From Membranipora membranacea (taxonomy: Eukaryota; Bryozoa; Gymnolaemata; Cheilostomatida; Membraniporidae): a stretch of 64,000 bases of DNA. The stretch spans positions 2,745,501 through 2,809,500 of the forward strand of contig OU612070.1 of the NCBI GenBank assembly GCA_914767715.1, in the 5' to 3' direction. The position numbers were made by a program, and so were the translations under genes. Position 1 is the first letter of the stretch, and each line of letters begins with the position of its first letter. This document shows positions 51,274 to 62,213 of the stretch, one piece after another. The notes under the pieces were generated by a model. That model did not search any database. It was not told the origin of the DNA and saw nothing but the letters and a program-made list of their open reading frames with translations.

Positions 51274-54200
51274 ATTACTTTTTAGTTAATATGGTATGCT
51301 CTTCAATATGAGGTGTTTGAAGTGAACGTTTACTGTAACATTTTTGGTTTTTTCGTTAAAATATTGCAGTACACATGCTCAAACCCTGCTGGTCATGCTG
51401 TCAAGAATACTATGCTAGCCGCTGTCCTAGTACCAGTTGAGGCTTGTGGTTTTTCTCCAGACTCAATGGTCACATGTAAGGTACACGGTACTAATCTAGC
51501 TGGAGATGGAGAGGCTATGGAATATCAGATCAATCTCGGATGTAAAGGTGTGTCATACATCAATCTGATAGCCCCACTTTTCAGTGAAGGAGACAATTTT
51601 CGATACTCAAAGAGAAGGAAAGTTGACTAAATATATAACCTCTTCATCTACTTTCAACCCCACCTTTTTCTCTGCCACCAACTTGTCAGTTCTTTTAAAA
51701 AAACTTGATAGCCAATTTTTTAATATTGCAGCTCTATATTTTAAGCCTATAGGCTTTGAATTGAGGGATATTGGCTCGTTCTGTGTCTTCATGCGATGGA
51801 ATGCTTCTGAGTATGAAAATTGTGAAATCAAAAGCTACACGGTAAGTATTACCAATACCGTCGATTTCCATAGTATTTTCATATAATTATTTTATTAAGT
51901 GTTCCTTTCATATATTATACCAGGGAGGGTTTGAAGAATGGAGCAGTAAAAAATTGAACACTCAGAACTCAGTATATGTTTACGTATTGAAAATGTTTTG
52001 ATTTTCCAGTCCGCTTTTAGGCATTTTGTAAAGTTAAGTAAGGTAAAGTTATGATAGTATTACCCAAGCCCAAACACATATTAATCAATCTATATTTACA
52101 CAATAACACCTAACGCGTAATATGTGCATTTCTACTCTACCTAACTCAATTTACAGATTTCAGGTTTGAACTCATACCATTACCACAACACTTATTTAAG
52201 TCTGGATGGCTAGCTCCGCCATACTTTCTCTACTGTGTTTAGCTTTATTCATTAATCAAAACATAAGCATTTGAATAGTTTTCAGATTTTAAATATTTTC
52301 TAAATCTTGATATATAATTAGAAGACATTATTTTTCAAAACCTGATGTTTCAGTTTACTCAGTTGCTTTATCATACGCAGCTTTCTCCCTTGTAAACACT
52401 CTGCAGTGTAGGAAAACCATGAATCTCTTTTAGTTTAGTTCAGTTAGTAATTGTAGCGTTGGGTGGCAGTTTACACCTTGGTTGAAAGGAAGTTCTGAAA
52501 CTTACAACTTTACTCACTTGAAATAAATTTAGTTTCATAACAAGCAGCAGTGTTAGTTCTATTAGAATCTGATCGATCAACAAATAGCAAAAGGTAGTTT
52601 CTTATCGTAATTCCAATGGAAGGCAACTTCACAACCTTTCACACAATAGTCGACAAAATGTCATGTGACAGTGAACTTCTATCTCCATATATGTTACCTT
52701 CCCTGCTTATACTGTCTGATGTCGTATTGAGCTAATCACAGCAGAATTTGCACCTTTTTCAATTTGTTAGATTGTTTGTAAAGACACGAAGGGGACACAA
52801 TCTACAAACATGAGTGGTGAATCATCTTCGACTCACCTGTGCGGATTTTCCCCTGGATCTTTAGTGTCATGCGATATCACTGCACACACCCCAAAAGGCC
52901 TTGGTCCCACAGCTACAAGTGACGCCAGTCTGCCTTGCACAGGTGAGTTTTTTTGTAGGTATGACAATGATCGGTAAATTTATATTGCCTTCAATCAATT
53001 TCTATTTTGGTTTTATACTTTCAAATGGAACTTGGTAATTGCAATTCAGGGTGCATATAATATAATTTTTCATTATCACTATGGTTCCATGCCTCGAACG
53101 AGTGGTCCACTCCCATATTGAACGATGAATGCTAACGATTTCTATGATGAAAAAAAATTGAAAATCATCTGCCGCAGCCAGGGCTTGATACCTTGGCCTC
53201 CCGCATTACTGGCATTTGAAGGCATTGTGTGCAAGCGCGCAGCCACGTCACCGTTATATCGTTTCACATCAAAAAATGTCAATCAGTTCATGCGGAAGTT
53301 GACTTAAATACTATTCCCATATATCAATTAGGCTTAAAACTGATGTCAAATCGTTATATGGAAACAGTGATTATGAGTTTTGTATTTAATATTGTACAAA
53401 TTAACAGAATTTGGCACACAATATTTGGCATGAAACTGTATTTGATAGCAGCACAGCAAAACACAGATAAGCCAAGTGACATATCTTTCACTGTTTGTTT
53501 TGCAGTTCCTGAAAGGCCACATATTTTGAATGTCGAAGAAAATATAGAGCTCGTTGGAGACAATAAAAGGATAGAGCTGAACTTGCTCTGGACAGTAAGT
53601 TCTGCTCTTGAGGACCAGACAAAGCATATATTTGGTCATGGTTAGCTAGAAAGTCATATGGGAAAATCTATAATTCTGAATTGGACAGGCTGTATTATTG
53701 TCTTTTTTTTTGAGTGGTTTGAGCTGGAGTGAGGCTTGAGTTTGTAACTTTAATTTTACATTTGTAATCATTTTGATATTTCAGCCCCCCCTCAGCAATT
53801 TGAAATTTAAATGCAAAACAAGAGTACATGCTCTGTCTATCCTCAAGTCAAAAGAGTTGAAAAATGTGTTTTTTTTGCAAAAAAAGTATATCAATCACAG
53901 AAGAGATCAGATAGTGCCCCTCCCACACTCACCCCACCAGGCCCTAACACTTTAAAGCCCATATATACAGCCCTGGGCTCTACATAATTTTGTGTAATGG
54001 AGTAGCCAGAATCAAATTAGGTTGGCTTTTTCTAGTTACAGATTTGCATTTCTACTACTTTGGTTTAATGCCTTATAGACTGCAGATCCTCGGTGCTACG
54101 GACACTCAAAATATGAGATCACATTAGTGAAAACTAGTGATAACACCACTCTTTTCTCTAAGAACACAACCTCAACTAATATGACCATATCAGATTTGGA

Positions 54201-56058
54201 CCCTATCACTGAGTGCAGTACACAGATAACAGCTATCAATGAGGAGGGATACAGAGCTGACAGTCAAGTCAAATCATACACAACAAAAGAACTAGGTGAA
54301 GTATCAAAGATGTTCAGTATAAGGAAGTTATAGATAAAGATAGATTTTATCAGACTGGTCAACGTAGCTTGACGTAGAGATCTTTGTCAGACAATGCATA
54401 TTCTTTTAACAGCCCCTCACCACAAAAAACATCTCATCATGGCTTGATGAATAACACAAGTAATTGTAATTGAAATTCATTAGTTATTCCAAGTTGATTG
54501 ACATTGGTAGCCAAGAGAGATGTATTCATTTTGATTTAAGAATTTGTCCACAATGGGGGCATGAGCTTGATTTTTCGTTTTTCTGCTTACTCATTTAGCT
54601 TTCGAATATAATTTTAGAATTGAATTTAACATGCCCGGAGGAACAAGTCGCCTTAATATCACCGCAGACTAATTTTGCAACATTCCAGTTCAAGTTTGGT
54701 GGACAGATCCATTCTATAATGTTTCCACTGGGGCGTTACCTGTATAATATAGATAATGGAGATGAGCAATGCAACAGCACTCTGGTGGCAGAAGGTAAGT
54801 TAAACTTACTGGTTTGCTGGGAGACCCATGCATGTGCCACCTGTTTGAGCATATGGTTGTCTCCGCAGCGTAGGGCCTGAAGTATTCACCTAGAATTTAT
54901 ACCTAAATTGGGAAAACATTCGAGACCCATATTTTTTAAATACTTTGGCCTCAACCAAGCGCAGCTTCGGTATCTCATCATCTTAAACTCTGAGACTTTC
55001 TTGATGGAAGGCAGGACAGCAATTACTGTGCTGCAGCAATATCTTTTGTCACAAGGCAATCCTAAATGATGCTGGTAAGGTTAGGATCAATATAATATAA
55101 CCATAATGTAAGAGTAACTTGATAGTAACAATGATAGTCTCTCATCAAAACATGTATCCACAGTACAAAGTTTACAACTGAAGTTAAATGTATTGCATGC
55201 TTAAAGTTCTACCATTCCTTCTGAAATACATGCTGAGATAATATATTTCTTTACAGATTACAGAATTAGAAGAGTAGTCGAGTATCAGGCACATTATGAC
55301 ATCAGCTGCAAAGTGATGAATAACACAGCATCTTTCAGTCTGATCCAAGATATGGCAAAATCTCTTTACTCAAAGATAGATGAGTTATGCTCCAACCGTG
55401 AGTATGCTCCTGAGAAACTGACCTCTTAGATATCATAGTCAGTACAGATGTTAATCAAGCATACTCTGTTCATTGTTTATATGCTGATGTCACTTTATTT
55501 TGACATTTTTGCAGTGTGCAGGCAACCATCTTCAACTTACCCGACTATTGTCTGCACGAACGATGACAAGCTCAGAATAGCTTGGCCAACAGATCTTGTT
55601 TTTGGAGCCGATATGACCAGAATCCCTCCACATATTTGGATTCAACTGGAAAAAAAAATCAATAATGCAGGACTAATCCTTGCTATAGCAGTTATCGGGA
55701 AAGTGCCTCCGTAAGTTATTATATATTCTTGATATATTTGTCATTCAAATTAATCATAGTTTATTGTATAATCGTTTATCAATAAGCTGAGTGTCATTTA
55801 ATATTGAGCTCTGTCACACAACAATGTATACTGAGCTGTGTCACACAACAATAGGAATAACTTTATCACAAGACAAAGATATGAAATGAAATTGATAAGA
55901 TTTGAAAACAGATTGCCTGAGTGATTCTCAAAATTTAATAATTTTCCAGAGTTGTTTATCCAGTAAAAGCAGCTAATGGAGGTTACGCTACAGTAAGACT
56001 GACAAACATCTGTATGGATGGTCTTCAGTACAGTGAGGCCCAGAAAGCCTGTTTATAA
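39013..56058 (+). CDS. Paralog B: secreted FTP lectin-FN3 multidomain protein, 25 exons
   Basis: Exons: 39013-39076, 39919-40155, 40496-40729, 41178-41384, 41764-41982, 42981-43211, 43722-43949, 44114-44231, 44389-44597, 46023-46120, 46378-46576, 46884-46990, 47263-47431, 47911-47999, 49313-49520, 50084-50190, 51370-51547, 51732-51841, 52771-52942, 53506-53594, 54079-54295, 54618-54794, 55257-55397, 55515-55710, 55950-56058. Phases agree and lengths sum to 1371 codons including the stop at 56056-56058. Order: signal peptide, three FTP domains, seven FN3-like domains, unknown C-terminal region. No transmembrane helix is seen, so secretion is inferred. A role in glycan recognition, adhesion or immunity fits the domains but is unproven. 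The acceptor of 46378 could instead be 46363, also in frame. AATAAA at 56334. Confidence 0.78.
39490..39610 (-). repeat. tRNA-derived SINE, family 2, in intron 1 of paralog B
   Basis: On the minus strand the head AAGTAGTGAGATGGCGCTAGCGGCTAG resembles that of the plus-strand copy at 43370, and the segment after it keeps a GGCGATTGGTGC word. The B-box is eroded. No counterpart occurs in paralog A, so insertion postdates the duplication. Confidence 0.55.
39919..43949 (+). CDS. Paralog B exons 2-7: three FTP lectin domains
   Basis: Two exons per domain, all introns phase 1. Domain 1 (39919-40155, 40496-40729): INVAVSKTANQSS, HPASLVVDG, FSHTDVDSSQWWMVDLG, YRVRLWNR and a closing LVELEVYG. Domain 2 (41178-41384, 41764-41982): SLVDGVTSPDGTCS, VTWTVDLQ, RIFTQDC and a closing SEIRIYG. 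Domain 3 (42981-43211, 43722-43949): SKNFALANNG, KANDG, WLKIDL, MYNRYEECCDEI and a closing REFEAYG. The adjacent cysteines in EECCDE match the vicinal disulfide typical of eel-fucolectin/tachylectin domains; the other two domains lack this pair in full. Each domain ends with the usual E(L/I/A).(V/I/A)YG strand. Sugar specificity cannot be told from sequence by eye. Confidence 0.78.
42660..42776. repeat. 9-bp short tandem repeats in a paralog B intron
   Basis: Two adjoining arrays: ATACATCAC three times, then about six units of CACATTGCG/CACAATGCG/CACGTAGCG. The second array shifts stepwise from one variant to the next, as in slippage-grown repeats. It is followed at about 42785 by (GATT)n and a segment shared with 27058-27130. 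Confidence 0.85.
42784..42850 (-). repeat. Retroposon 3'-end repeat, shared with 27058-27130
   Basis: A GATTGATTGATT run is followed by ATTACTATCACTAAC and ATGTTGTGAGAAAAAGGTT. The same order occurs at 27058-27130 (TGATTGATTGATAG, TTCTATCACTAAC, ATGTTGTGAAAAAAGGTG). A short-repeat tail fused to a conserved 3' segment is typical of LINE or SINE ends, here in minus orientation. Confidence 0.6.
43355..43560 (+). repeat. tRNA-derived SINE, family 2, in a paralog B intron
   Basis: The head GAGATGGCGCAATCGGTTAGCGCG has an A-box, GGGTTCGAGTCCCAC a perfect B-box, and a body follows with CCAGCCCCCAGCACCCTCGG. The distance between boxes is longer than in a tRNA gene and the anticodon arm does not pair, so this is a SINE. 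A CTATCAAA word to the left (about 43319) is inverted at 43543 (TTTGATAG). Confidence 0.75.
44114..54295 (+). CDS. Paralog B exons 8-21: seven FN3-like domains
   Basis: All are two-exon units. The first (44114-44231, 44389-44597) is atypical, with phase 2 between halves and a Y.Y.V.LSHEG strand. Later units use phase 1-0-1. Beta types: 46023-46120 with 46378-46576, 47911-47999 with 49313-49520, and 53506-53594 with 54079-54295 (ERIEL-like core, W before the intron, YEI or YDL strand after it). Alpha types: 46884-46990 with 47263-47431, 50084-50190 with 51370-51547, and 51732-51841 with 52771-52942 (SSCIEV.W, N/S-Y before the intron, CG(Y/F)(T/S)PG after it). Many Asn-x-Ser/Thr sites suggest heavy glycosylation. 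The two alpha units in a row (50084 and 51732) break the alternation seen elsewhere. Confidence 0.72.
54618..56058 (+). CDS. Paralog B exons 22-25: unrecognised Cys-containing C-terminal region
   Basis: Four exons (54618-54794, 55257-55397, 55515-55710, 55950-56058) encode about 207 residues with no family I can name. Landmarks: ELNLTCPEEQVALISP, a hydrophobic FQFKFGGQIHSIMF segment, DYRIRRVVEYQAHYDISC, LCSNLCRQPSS, IVCTNDDKLRIAWP, a short hydrophobic run LILAIAVIG, and a final ICMDGLQYSEAQKACL. There are at least eight cysteines. LILAIAVIG is too short for a normal transmembrane helix, so a soluble or disulfide-bonded tail is more likely. Splice phases (1-1, 1-1, 1-2, 2-stop) agree. Paralog A has nothing similar. 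Confidence 0.65.
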
Positions 56059-56339
56059 TATTTCTCTACAAAGATGAAAAAAGGACTGCGGCGGAGAATA
56101 ATAACTGATTCTTTATAAAACTACTTGTAACAATATTTTCTAGGATCAAGAAAAAAAAAAGCAAATTTATGCGCGATCTTCCGTTAGATGAATACTTCAA
56201 TTTATTAATCACAACTTATTGTGATTATCAATGGGTGCACATCTTATTTTACCCTCACATAAAATAGCCAATGATTAAAACATTTAGAAACATCTTCCTG
56301 ATTGATTGCCTACCGGCGCAAATATTCTCTGAAAATAAA

Positions 56340-57299
56340 ATGGTTTGACAAAGCAGCAACGTCTGTTTTTGGAAAAGAAAAAAGGAGTCCAGTGAGCCAA
56401 ACATTTTAACAGGTGGAAATCTACAATGCTCAGCTTATCTTGATCTGTTCAAACACACACAGAGGCTTAACTTAAAATGCAAATGTAAGGTAATTGTTGT
56501 GAATAACTTCTCAACAACGCATTATATTTACTTGTCAGGAAATCTCTGAGATAGGCATCATGGAAATATGCAAGATAATGATTGTCGACAATGAGGTTAA
56601 ATATATCAACTCTGTGCTGTCATTGATTTCTTCAATGGGTGAGGTCAGGGTTGGAGAGCACCCGTGTCGAACACCAAGACTCTCTACTAACAATGTGATA
56701 AACTTCAAATATAAGGGTTTTAAAATATTGCATGTCTTGTGGTAGTTATCTTGTACAGTCCACATACATTGTTAACAAGCCTGACCAAGATGTCTTAATC
56801 GGGGAAAACAGATCAGGGCAGATCAGGTCAGTATTATTACTAGTGGTAGGTGGTATCGGGGGTCTAGCAGCAACAGTATACTGTTGCAGCCAAGCATGGT
56901 AGGGTGCATTTAATTTGGTACACTGCCGCTACATACATATGTACAGGGAGCCAGGAGTGGTCTAATGTTAAAGGGTACCGTAACCTTAACCCTTGACAAG
57001 TTTTGGATCTCTGAGGTCCAACTTCATGTAATATATATCATGTAATAAGCTTGAATGTTATGATACATTATCAATTTTGATGTCACAAAGTCTGGTGTCG
57101 TGACTGGACTTGAAAATGACAGTTTGCTTGAACTGCAGTACTTTGTATATTCTTTGTATGAATGAATTCAATATTTTACAACGGCTCAGCAATAAATAGG
57201 TTGAATAGCTCTGTTTCAAGCGTACTCGAACCCGACCTGGCCCGGTCCTGAAAGATAGCCAAAACCCAGAAACCTAACCCAGCTCTGGTTTTATGAACC
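56340..57299. other. Spacer after paralog B
   Basis: No gene was recognised. A GGAGTGGTCTAATG word near 56952 recalls the SINE head at 8283 but lacks a good B-box. Short overlapping frames on both strands at about 56535-56765 show no family resemblance. Confidence 0.4.
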
Positions 57300-59065
57300 C
57301 GTTCCAGCCTTAGTGCCTGCAAATTTCTAATAAGTCAAAGAAGTTGTATCACTCAGAGAGACAACCAGTTAGAACATAAGTATGATGATGATGATGGTGC
57401 ATGAGTTTGTACTGTCTATAAACCTGAATTGAAAAGGGCACAGTTTGCCCTAGGCAACTCCTAGGGTGGATTAATGAGAGAGTAAGAAGAGTGAGACCTG
57501 GTGAGACTAGAAGAGAAACTCTACACTTTTCAACATGTTACCTCTTCCTCTCCCTGCTCTATCCATCCACAAAACCAGCTTCATCTATTGGTCAGGAGCA
57601 GTGGTGTTGGGGAGCCCCAACGGTCCCCAATGACGTTGGGGTAAGAGTTTTTGGTGTTGGAGTAGGCCCAACGCTCCACCATCAGCGTTGGGGTGGGCTA
57701 AACTGCACTGAATGTCCATTGTGATACATTTTTCTTCTCTTTTATTTGGGAGTTGTCAATCCGTTTCAAGGGACGTTTTATTCAAGTCTCCTTTTCCGAA
57801 GATTTTAGACCAAAAATCTTTTAGTTTGAACATACTTCCTGAAAATATTACTACCCACCCACAAGATTGATCTGTTGTGTGTTCACTTGGATTTCGGCCA
57901 GTTCAGTCAAAGGGCATAGCCTAAAATTCACATATGTAAAGTTTTTTTATGGGGAGAGTGCACATTTGACTGTATTCTATGGAAATAATCCTACATTCTT
58001 GCTAAAGCAAAATCTCAAGCTCAGTGGTTTTCCCATGAGTGTCAATGCTTTTCCTATTTTTTCAATGGAATAACAACAATCTATTCTGAATTTCAATTCT
58101 CCAAGACTAAGAGGTAAGTTAATTCTAATATATTCCACAGTGGATATACTCCTGACCAATAGATTATGCTTGTTTGGTGGGTGGATAGAGGAAACAGTTA
58201 GAGTTTCATTCTCAGTCTCATTCTTCTTTCTCTCTCATTCACCCACCCTGTGCCCTATTCAATCAATGAACTAAACCTAGTTCATTGATTCAATTCAGGT
58301 TAATAGACTGGACCCACTCATTTACCACCACCATCATCATCATAATGTTCTAACTGGTTGTCTCTGTGAGTGATTTTATTGGAAGTTTGCAGGCACACTA
58401 TGCCTAACAGGTATTTGTAATGAAGGAATGAAGAAGAGTTGGTTATTCAAAGGACATATTCATTTTAAGTAGGTTATCTTAGTGGGATGGGACTGGAAAT
58501 CCCAAATTTTAACGACTTCAATCTACCATAGCAAAGCAGTCAAAGCAAGATTGTAAGGGGATTATCACATGTATAAATGATTACATTATCTCACTGTGAG
58601 ATGGATAGATTTGCTCCATTTTGCTCCCTTATGTGAAAAATTTTCCAGCGCACGAGGGCGTTCAGCCGCCCCTCCCGCACCCACCCCGGCGTCAGGCCGT
58701 TGGCCTGACAGGGTTGGGGTAAGAAATATTTCCTCTCAGCACCACTGGTCAGGAGCACATCCTATGTGTAATATATTAGAATTTACTTACCTCCTAGTCT
58801 TGGAGAATTGAAATTCAGAATAGATTGTTGTTATTCCATTGAAAAAATAGGAAAAGCATTGACACTCATGGGAAAACCACTGAGCTTGAGATTTTGCTTT
58901 AGCAAGAATAAAGGATTATTTCCATAGAATAGAGTCAAATGTGCACTCTGATGCTGTAGACATGTGAATTTGAAGCTATGACTTTTAACTGACCTGGCTG
59001 AAATCCAGATGAACACACAACAGATCAATCTTGTGGATGGGTGGTAATAATGTGGTGGATTTTCT

Positions 59066-59804
59066 CAGACTTGCCAACCTAATTTTTCCAAAATGAGTAC
59101 AAAAATTTGCAAAATGCTTAAAAATGAGTACAAAACTCCAGGGTGCCTCAAATGACCAAAAAACGCCCCAAAAAATTTTTCGCGCTACGCGCGAAAAATG
59201 CTATTATCACAGTAAGTAGTCCTTAGTAGCATAGGAGTGCAGATCACTCAACATTAGTCTTTTTCCCTTTGCGTTGTAAGGTGCAATCTGCTAATAATAA
59301 ATGAGAAGTTGTTTGTAACCTAGCCTGTCTGGACAAGACAGGCTATTTGAAACCCTGTTTGCCCATCCTCCCTGGTTTGCCCTTGAAACACTGGGGCAGG
59401 AGATCTGAGTTATCTCACCCCAACAAGGAGGTAGACAACTTTGTTACTCTGATTAAAGAAAAGTTGAAGTTGGCAGAACCACCATATTCTACAATGGATT
59501 ACTAGTTATGTTGTGTCTCATTGAAGAAAAGTTGCAATTTGGCTCATGCAAAACTTGGACAGGTAAAAAGTCAACTGTAAATCAACATCATGGTTTTCTG
59601 CAGCCAATACCAGATTTTTAGACTATTATTTAACCATTACAACCAAGTAAACACTAAAGATAAAAGATGCGTTTTTGATTGCCTAATTAGATGAACAGGC
59701 GTTTGGAAAACCATAAATGAGTACAACTAGCGTTTTGCGTTTAAAACTCAATTAGTGTCAAATAAGCGTTTACAAACGCTTTATGCGTACAGGTTGGCAA
59801 GTAT
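59066..59804. mobile_element. Non-autonomous hAT-like element with 8-bp target duplication
   Basis: The ends read CAGACTTGCCAACCT and, inverted, ATACTTGCCAACCT, and both sides carry GATTTTCT (59058-59065 and 59805-59812). An 8-bp duplication with a CAG..TTGCCAACC end is characteristic of hAT elements. The 739-bp interior has no transposase. Part of it (59275-59360) resembles the right end of the TTAA-flanked MITE at 10474-11082. Confidence 0.8.
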
Positions 59805-60269
59805 GATTTTCTTTCCACCACAGCCGAACATTCAAAATAAAATTTCATAAATTCATGTATCATGAGTTGTTTTCCCATTTCATCATTTAAAGTAACTTTT
59901 CTAATTTTAATAATACTATGCTTTTAATAACTGATTTTAACTCTTAGAAAACCACCTAGAATATTTCATCAGCCATTATTATAATATTCTTTCAATAACT
60001 GATTAGAACTCTTACAAGCCATCTATGGAATTTTCCATGGAAAATTCCCACAGTTAGTGTCACATGACCTACTATGCTTTTATAACTAAACCCAGCGGAA
60101 TAAGTTCCTCCGGCCCGTTAGTATTTTGCAGTTGAAGAAACAACGCCTCTATTTTTTACTAGTCTACAGCAATCAATAAAGTGCCTTACAACTTAACCAA
60201 CTGAAGTAAGTTTCTTGAGTTCTGCCTGCTGGCAGACCTCCCTGCCTTGACATAATGTTGCCTTGTTTG

Positions 60270-60710
60270 TACTGAGAGCCATTCCCTCCCCCCCCCTCCC
60301 ATTCCAGTCCAGTTCCTCAAAGCTATCTTGCAAAGATAGTTATAACCCAGAGCCATTCCTCCCCCTCCCCCATTCCAGTCCAGTTATCCTTCCAGCTATC
60401 TTGCACAGGTAGTTAAAACCCATAGCCATTCCATCCCACTCATTTATCTTGCCCGATAAATATGTTAATATTTTGTCCATATCCCTCCCCCCCCCGCCAT
60501 AAATCTTGCCAGATAAATAAGCCTACTATCTTTGTCCGCATCTCCCCCTCCCCCCAAAGCCAGCCTCAAAGTCAGGTCAATACTATCCCCAGCCCAGATA
60601 GAGTCGGCGTACTCGTTACCTTCTCCCTCAGATAGAGTCGGCGTACTCAATACATTTCCACTTAGATAGAGTCGACGTACTCGTTTTAGAGAGTCGGCGT
60701 ACTCAGCACA
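60270..60710. repeat. Pyrimidine-rich repeats and four AGATAGAGTCGGCGTACTC units
   Basis: Left part: two to three loose units of AGCCATTCC, poly-C/T, CCATTCCAGTCCAGTT and AGCTATCTTGCA (about 60278, 60350, 60422). Right part: AGATAGAGTCGGCGTACTC starts at 60596, 60630 and 60664, plus a partial unit ending at 60704, a spacing of 34 bases. Not coding. Confidence 0.75.
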
Positions 60711-61394
60711 AATAGGCAATGTGTGTGGTTGCAGTGGCGGGTAACCCCCTCAATATCCTCTACAATCATTTCAGGAAACATGTTCAAAATAAAAGATTTT
60801 TGGTCTGAAATCTTTGGAAAAGGAGACTGGAATCAAACAAGAAGGAAAATGTATCAGACTGGACATTCAGTGCAATCTAACCGATGATGGAGTGTTGGGC
60901 CTACTCCAACACCAAAAACTCTTACCCCAACGTCTTTGGGGACTGTCCTTGCGGAGCGGGACAAAAAAATACCGGAGATCAACTGTGTGTTTGCAGACCC
61001 CAGTAAAATGTATCCGCTCCGCCTCTTTGATGGTGTTCCGTCGGCAAGGGTATAGGGTGCGGCAAGAGTACTATGGATCTCAGAACCTGTACCCAATAAC
61101 TCTCTCCACTACAAAGATGATGATGGTACATACATCATTCAACAACCTAATTGGTGTTTCTTATCATAAACATAATTATATATGGTTCTTTGTTTCCTTT
61201 TCTGATAGTACACATTTTAGATATATTTATATTTTCTATAAAAATGCGATGATACCAGAAATTTGATTTAGACACCATAGTATAATGTGAGGTGAACAAT
61301 TAAGATAGTCTGATAGTCTTATTGGCTATCAAATGTGATAATGTATCATCAAAAAACTTCATTATATAAAAGAATCACAAGGTAATCAAAAACA

Positions 61395-61880
61395 CTGATG
61401 ATCAGTTTTTTTTGGCCATCAATTGCTGCAATCTTTTCGACATCTCTTCCTTGTTAAGACATTTATTTGTTGACGATCTTAGTTAGCATTGTGGTGAGTT
61501 TCATTATAAGAACTTTGTTATGCATATTTTTCCAGACCCTTGTCTTTGCACCAAACTTACTGAGATCAATTAGACAAAGGATAGAGACCAGCTTTGATGA
61601 GATAAAAATTTGCGGGTAGAGGGAAGCGTTTTCATTAGTTTACGCTTCATCGGCTAACATGGTAATGGTGATAGTGTGGTTAAGTTCTACTGTCATCGAG
61701 AAGAATTCATCCTGCAAAGCTCATAGTCTCAGATCTGGAAGGAAGTGCTACGTACTGAGCAGCTACTTAAGTTATAAAACCAGAGCCGGGTGAGCTACAA
61801 AGGAATGGGACCACAAGAACATGACTTTTACAACTAAATCAACTAATATCTGTATATGTTTTGTTCTCCCACATGAAGGT
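61395..61880 (+). promoter_or_regulatory. Diverged third copy of the paralog upstream region with a possible first exon
   Basis: Words such as TGATAGTGTGGTTAAGTT with ACTGT.AT.GAG after it, and ATTGCTGCAAT followed by CTTGTTAAGACATTTATTTGTTG, align in order with 38740-38890 upstream of paralog B. About 130 bases on, ATG at 61821 opens 19 codons with a hydrophobic middle (ICICFVL) ending in phase 1 at a GTAAGC donor (61879), the same phase and nearly the same size as exon 1 of both paralogs. No lectin exon follows before the LINE at 62214, so this is a stub or the start of a gene outside the window. Confidence 0.3.
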
Positions 61881-62213
61881 AAGCAAGAAATGCAATTGAC
61901 ACTTCACTGCAAGTTTTCAGCTTGATTTAGTCTGTTGAGTCCGATACTGGTAGATCAATTTTTGGAAAACCATTCTAAGTTTGTAGCTAACATGTAACTT
62001 GAGGTGGTCTTCAAACTTCTACTCATGTTGATGTTACCTCAAGTTTCGTGTTTGTATGGTGCCATTCACAGTGCTCAAACACTACTCGGGTTTTTGGTAA
62101 TAGCACTCCGTTATTAACCACAGGATGAGCTGTAGGCTGATTATTGAATGCAGCATACTGTAATCCAGGGTTAAAATCCAGCCTGCGGCAGTAAGCATCA
62201 ATTAAAATAGGGA

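Larger units (their letters stand above)
57300..61100. repeat. Nest of inverted repeats (fold-back element cluster)
   Basis: Three inverted pairs are visible. 57300-57600 pairs with 58147-58410 (GAGACAACCAGTTAGAACAT, TGATGATGATGATGGT, TCTATTGGTCAGGAG). 57860-58160 pairs with 58780-59050 (CTCAGTGGTTTTCCCATGAG, TTCAATGGAATAACAACAAT). 57610-57850 pairs with 60775-60950 (GTTTTTGGTGTTGGAGTAGG, GATTTTAGACCAAAAATCTT). The right part is opened by a hAT-like MITE at 59066-59804 and a pyrimidine-rich stretch. The mirrored short frames at 57867-58073 and 58831-59028 are the same repeat in opposite orientation, not genes. Confidence 0.75.

Noticed and set aside
57867-58073. Short frame encoding a possible small protein, with a near-identical partner at 58831-59028 on the other strand
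   Set aside because: The two are arms of an inverted repeat. Their similarity comes from DNA duplication, and there are no domain features or splice partners.
60596-60704. Possible CRISPR array (short repeats with spacers)
   Set aside because: Only three to four units, spacers of about 15 bases, no cas genes, and the context is animal nuclear DNA.
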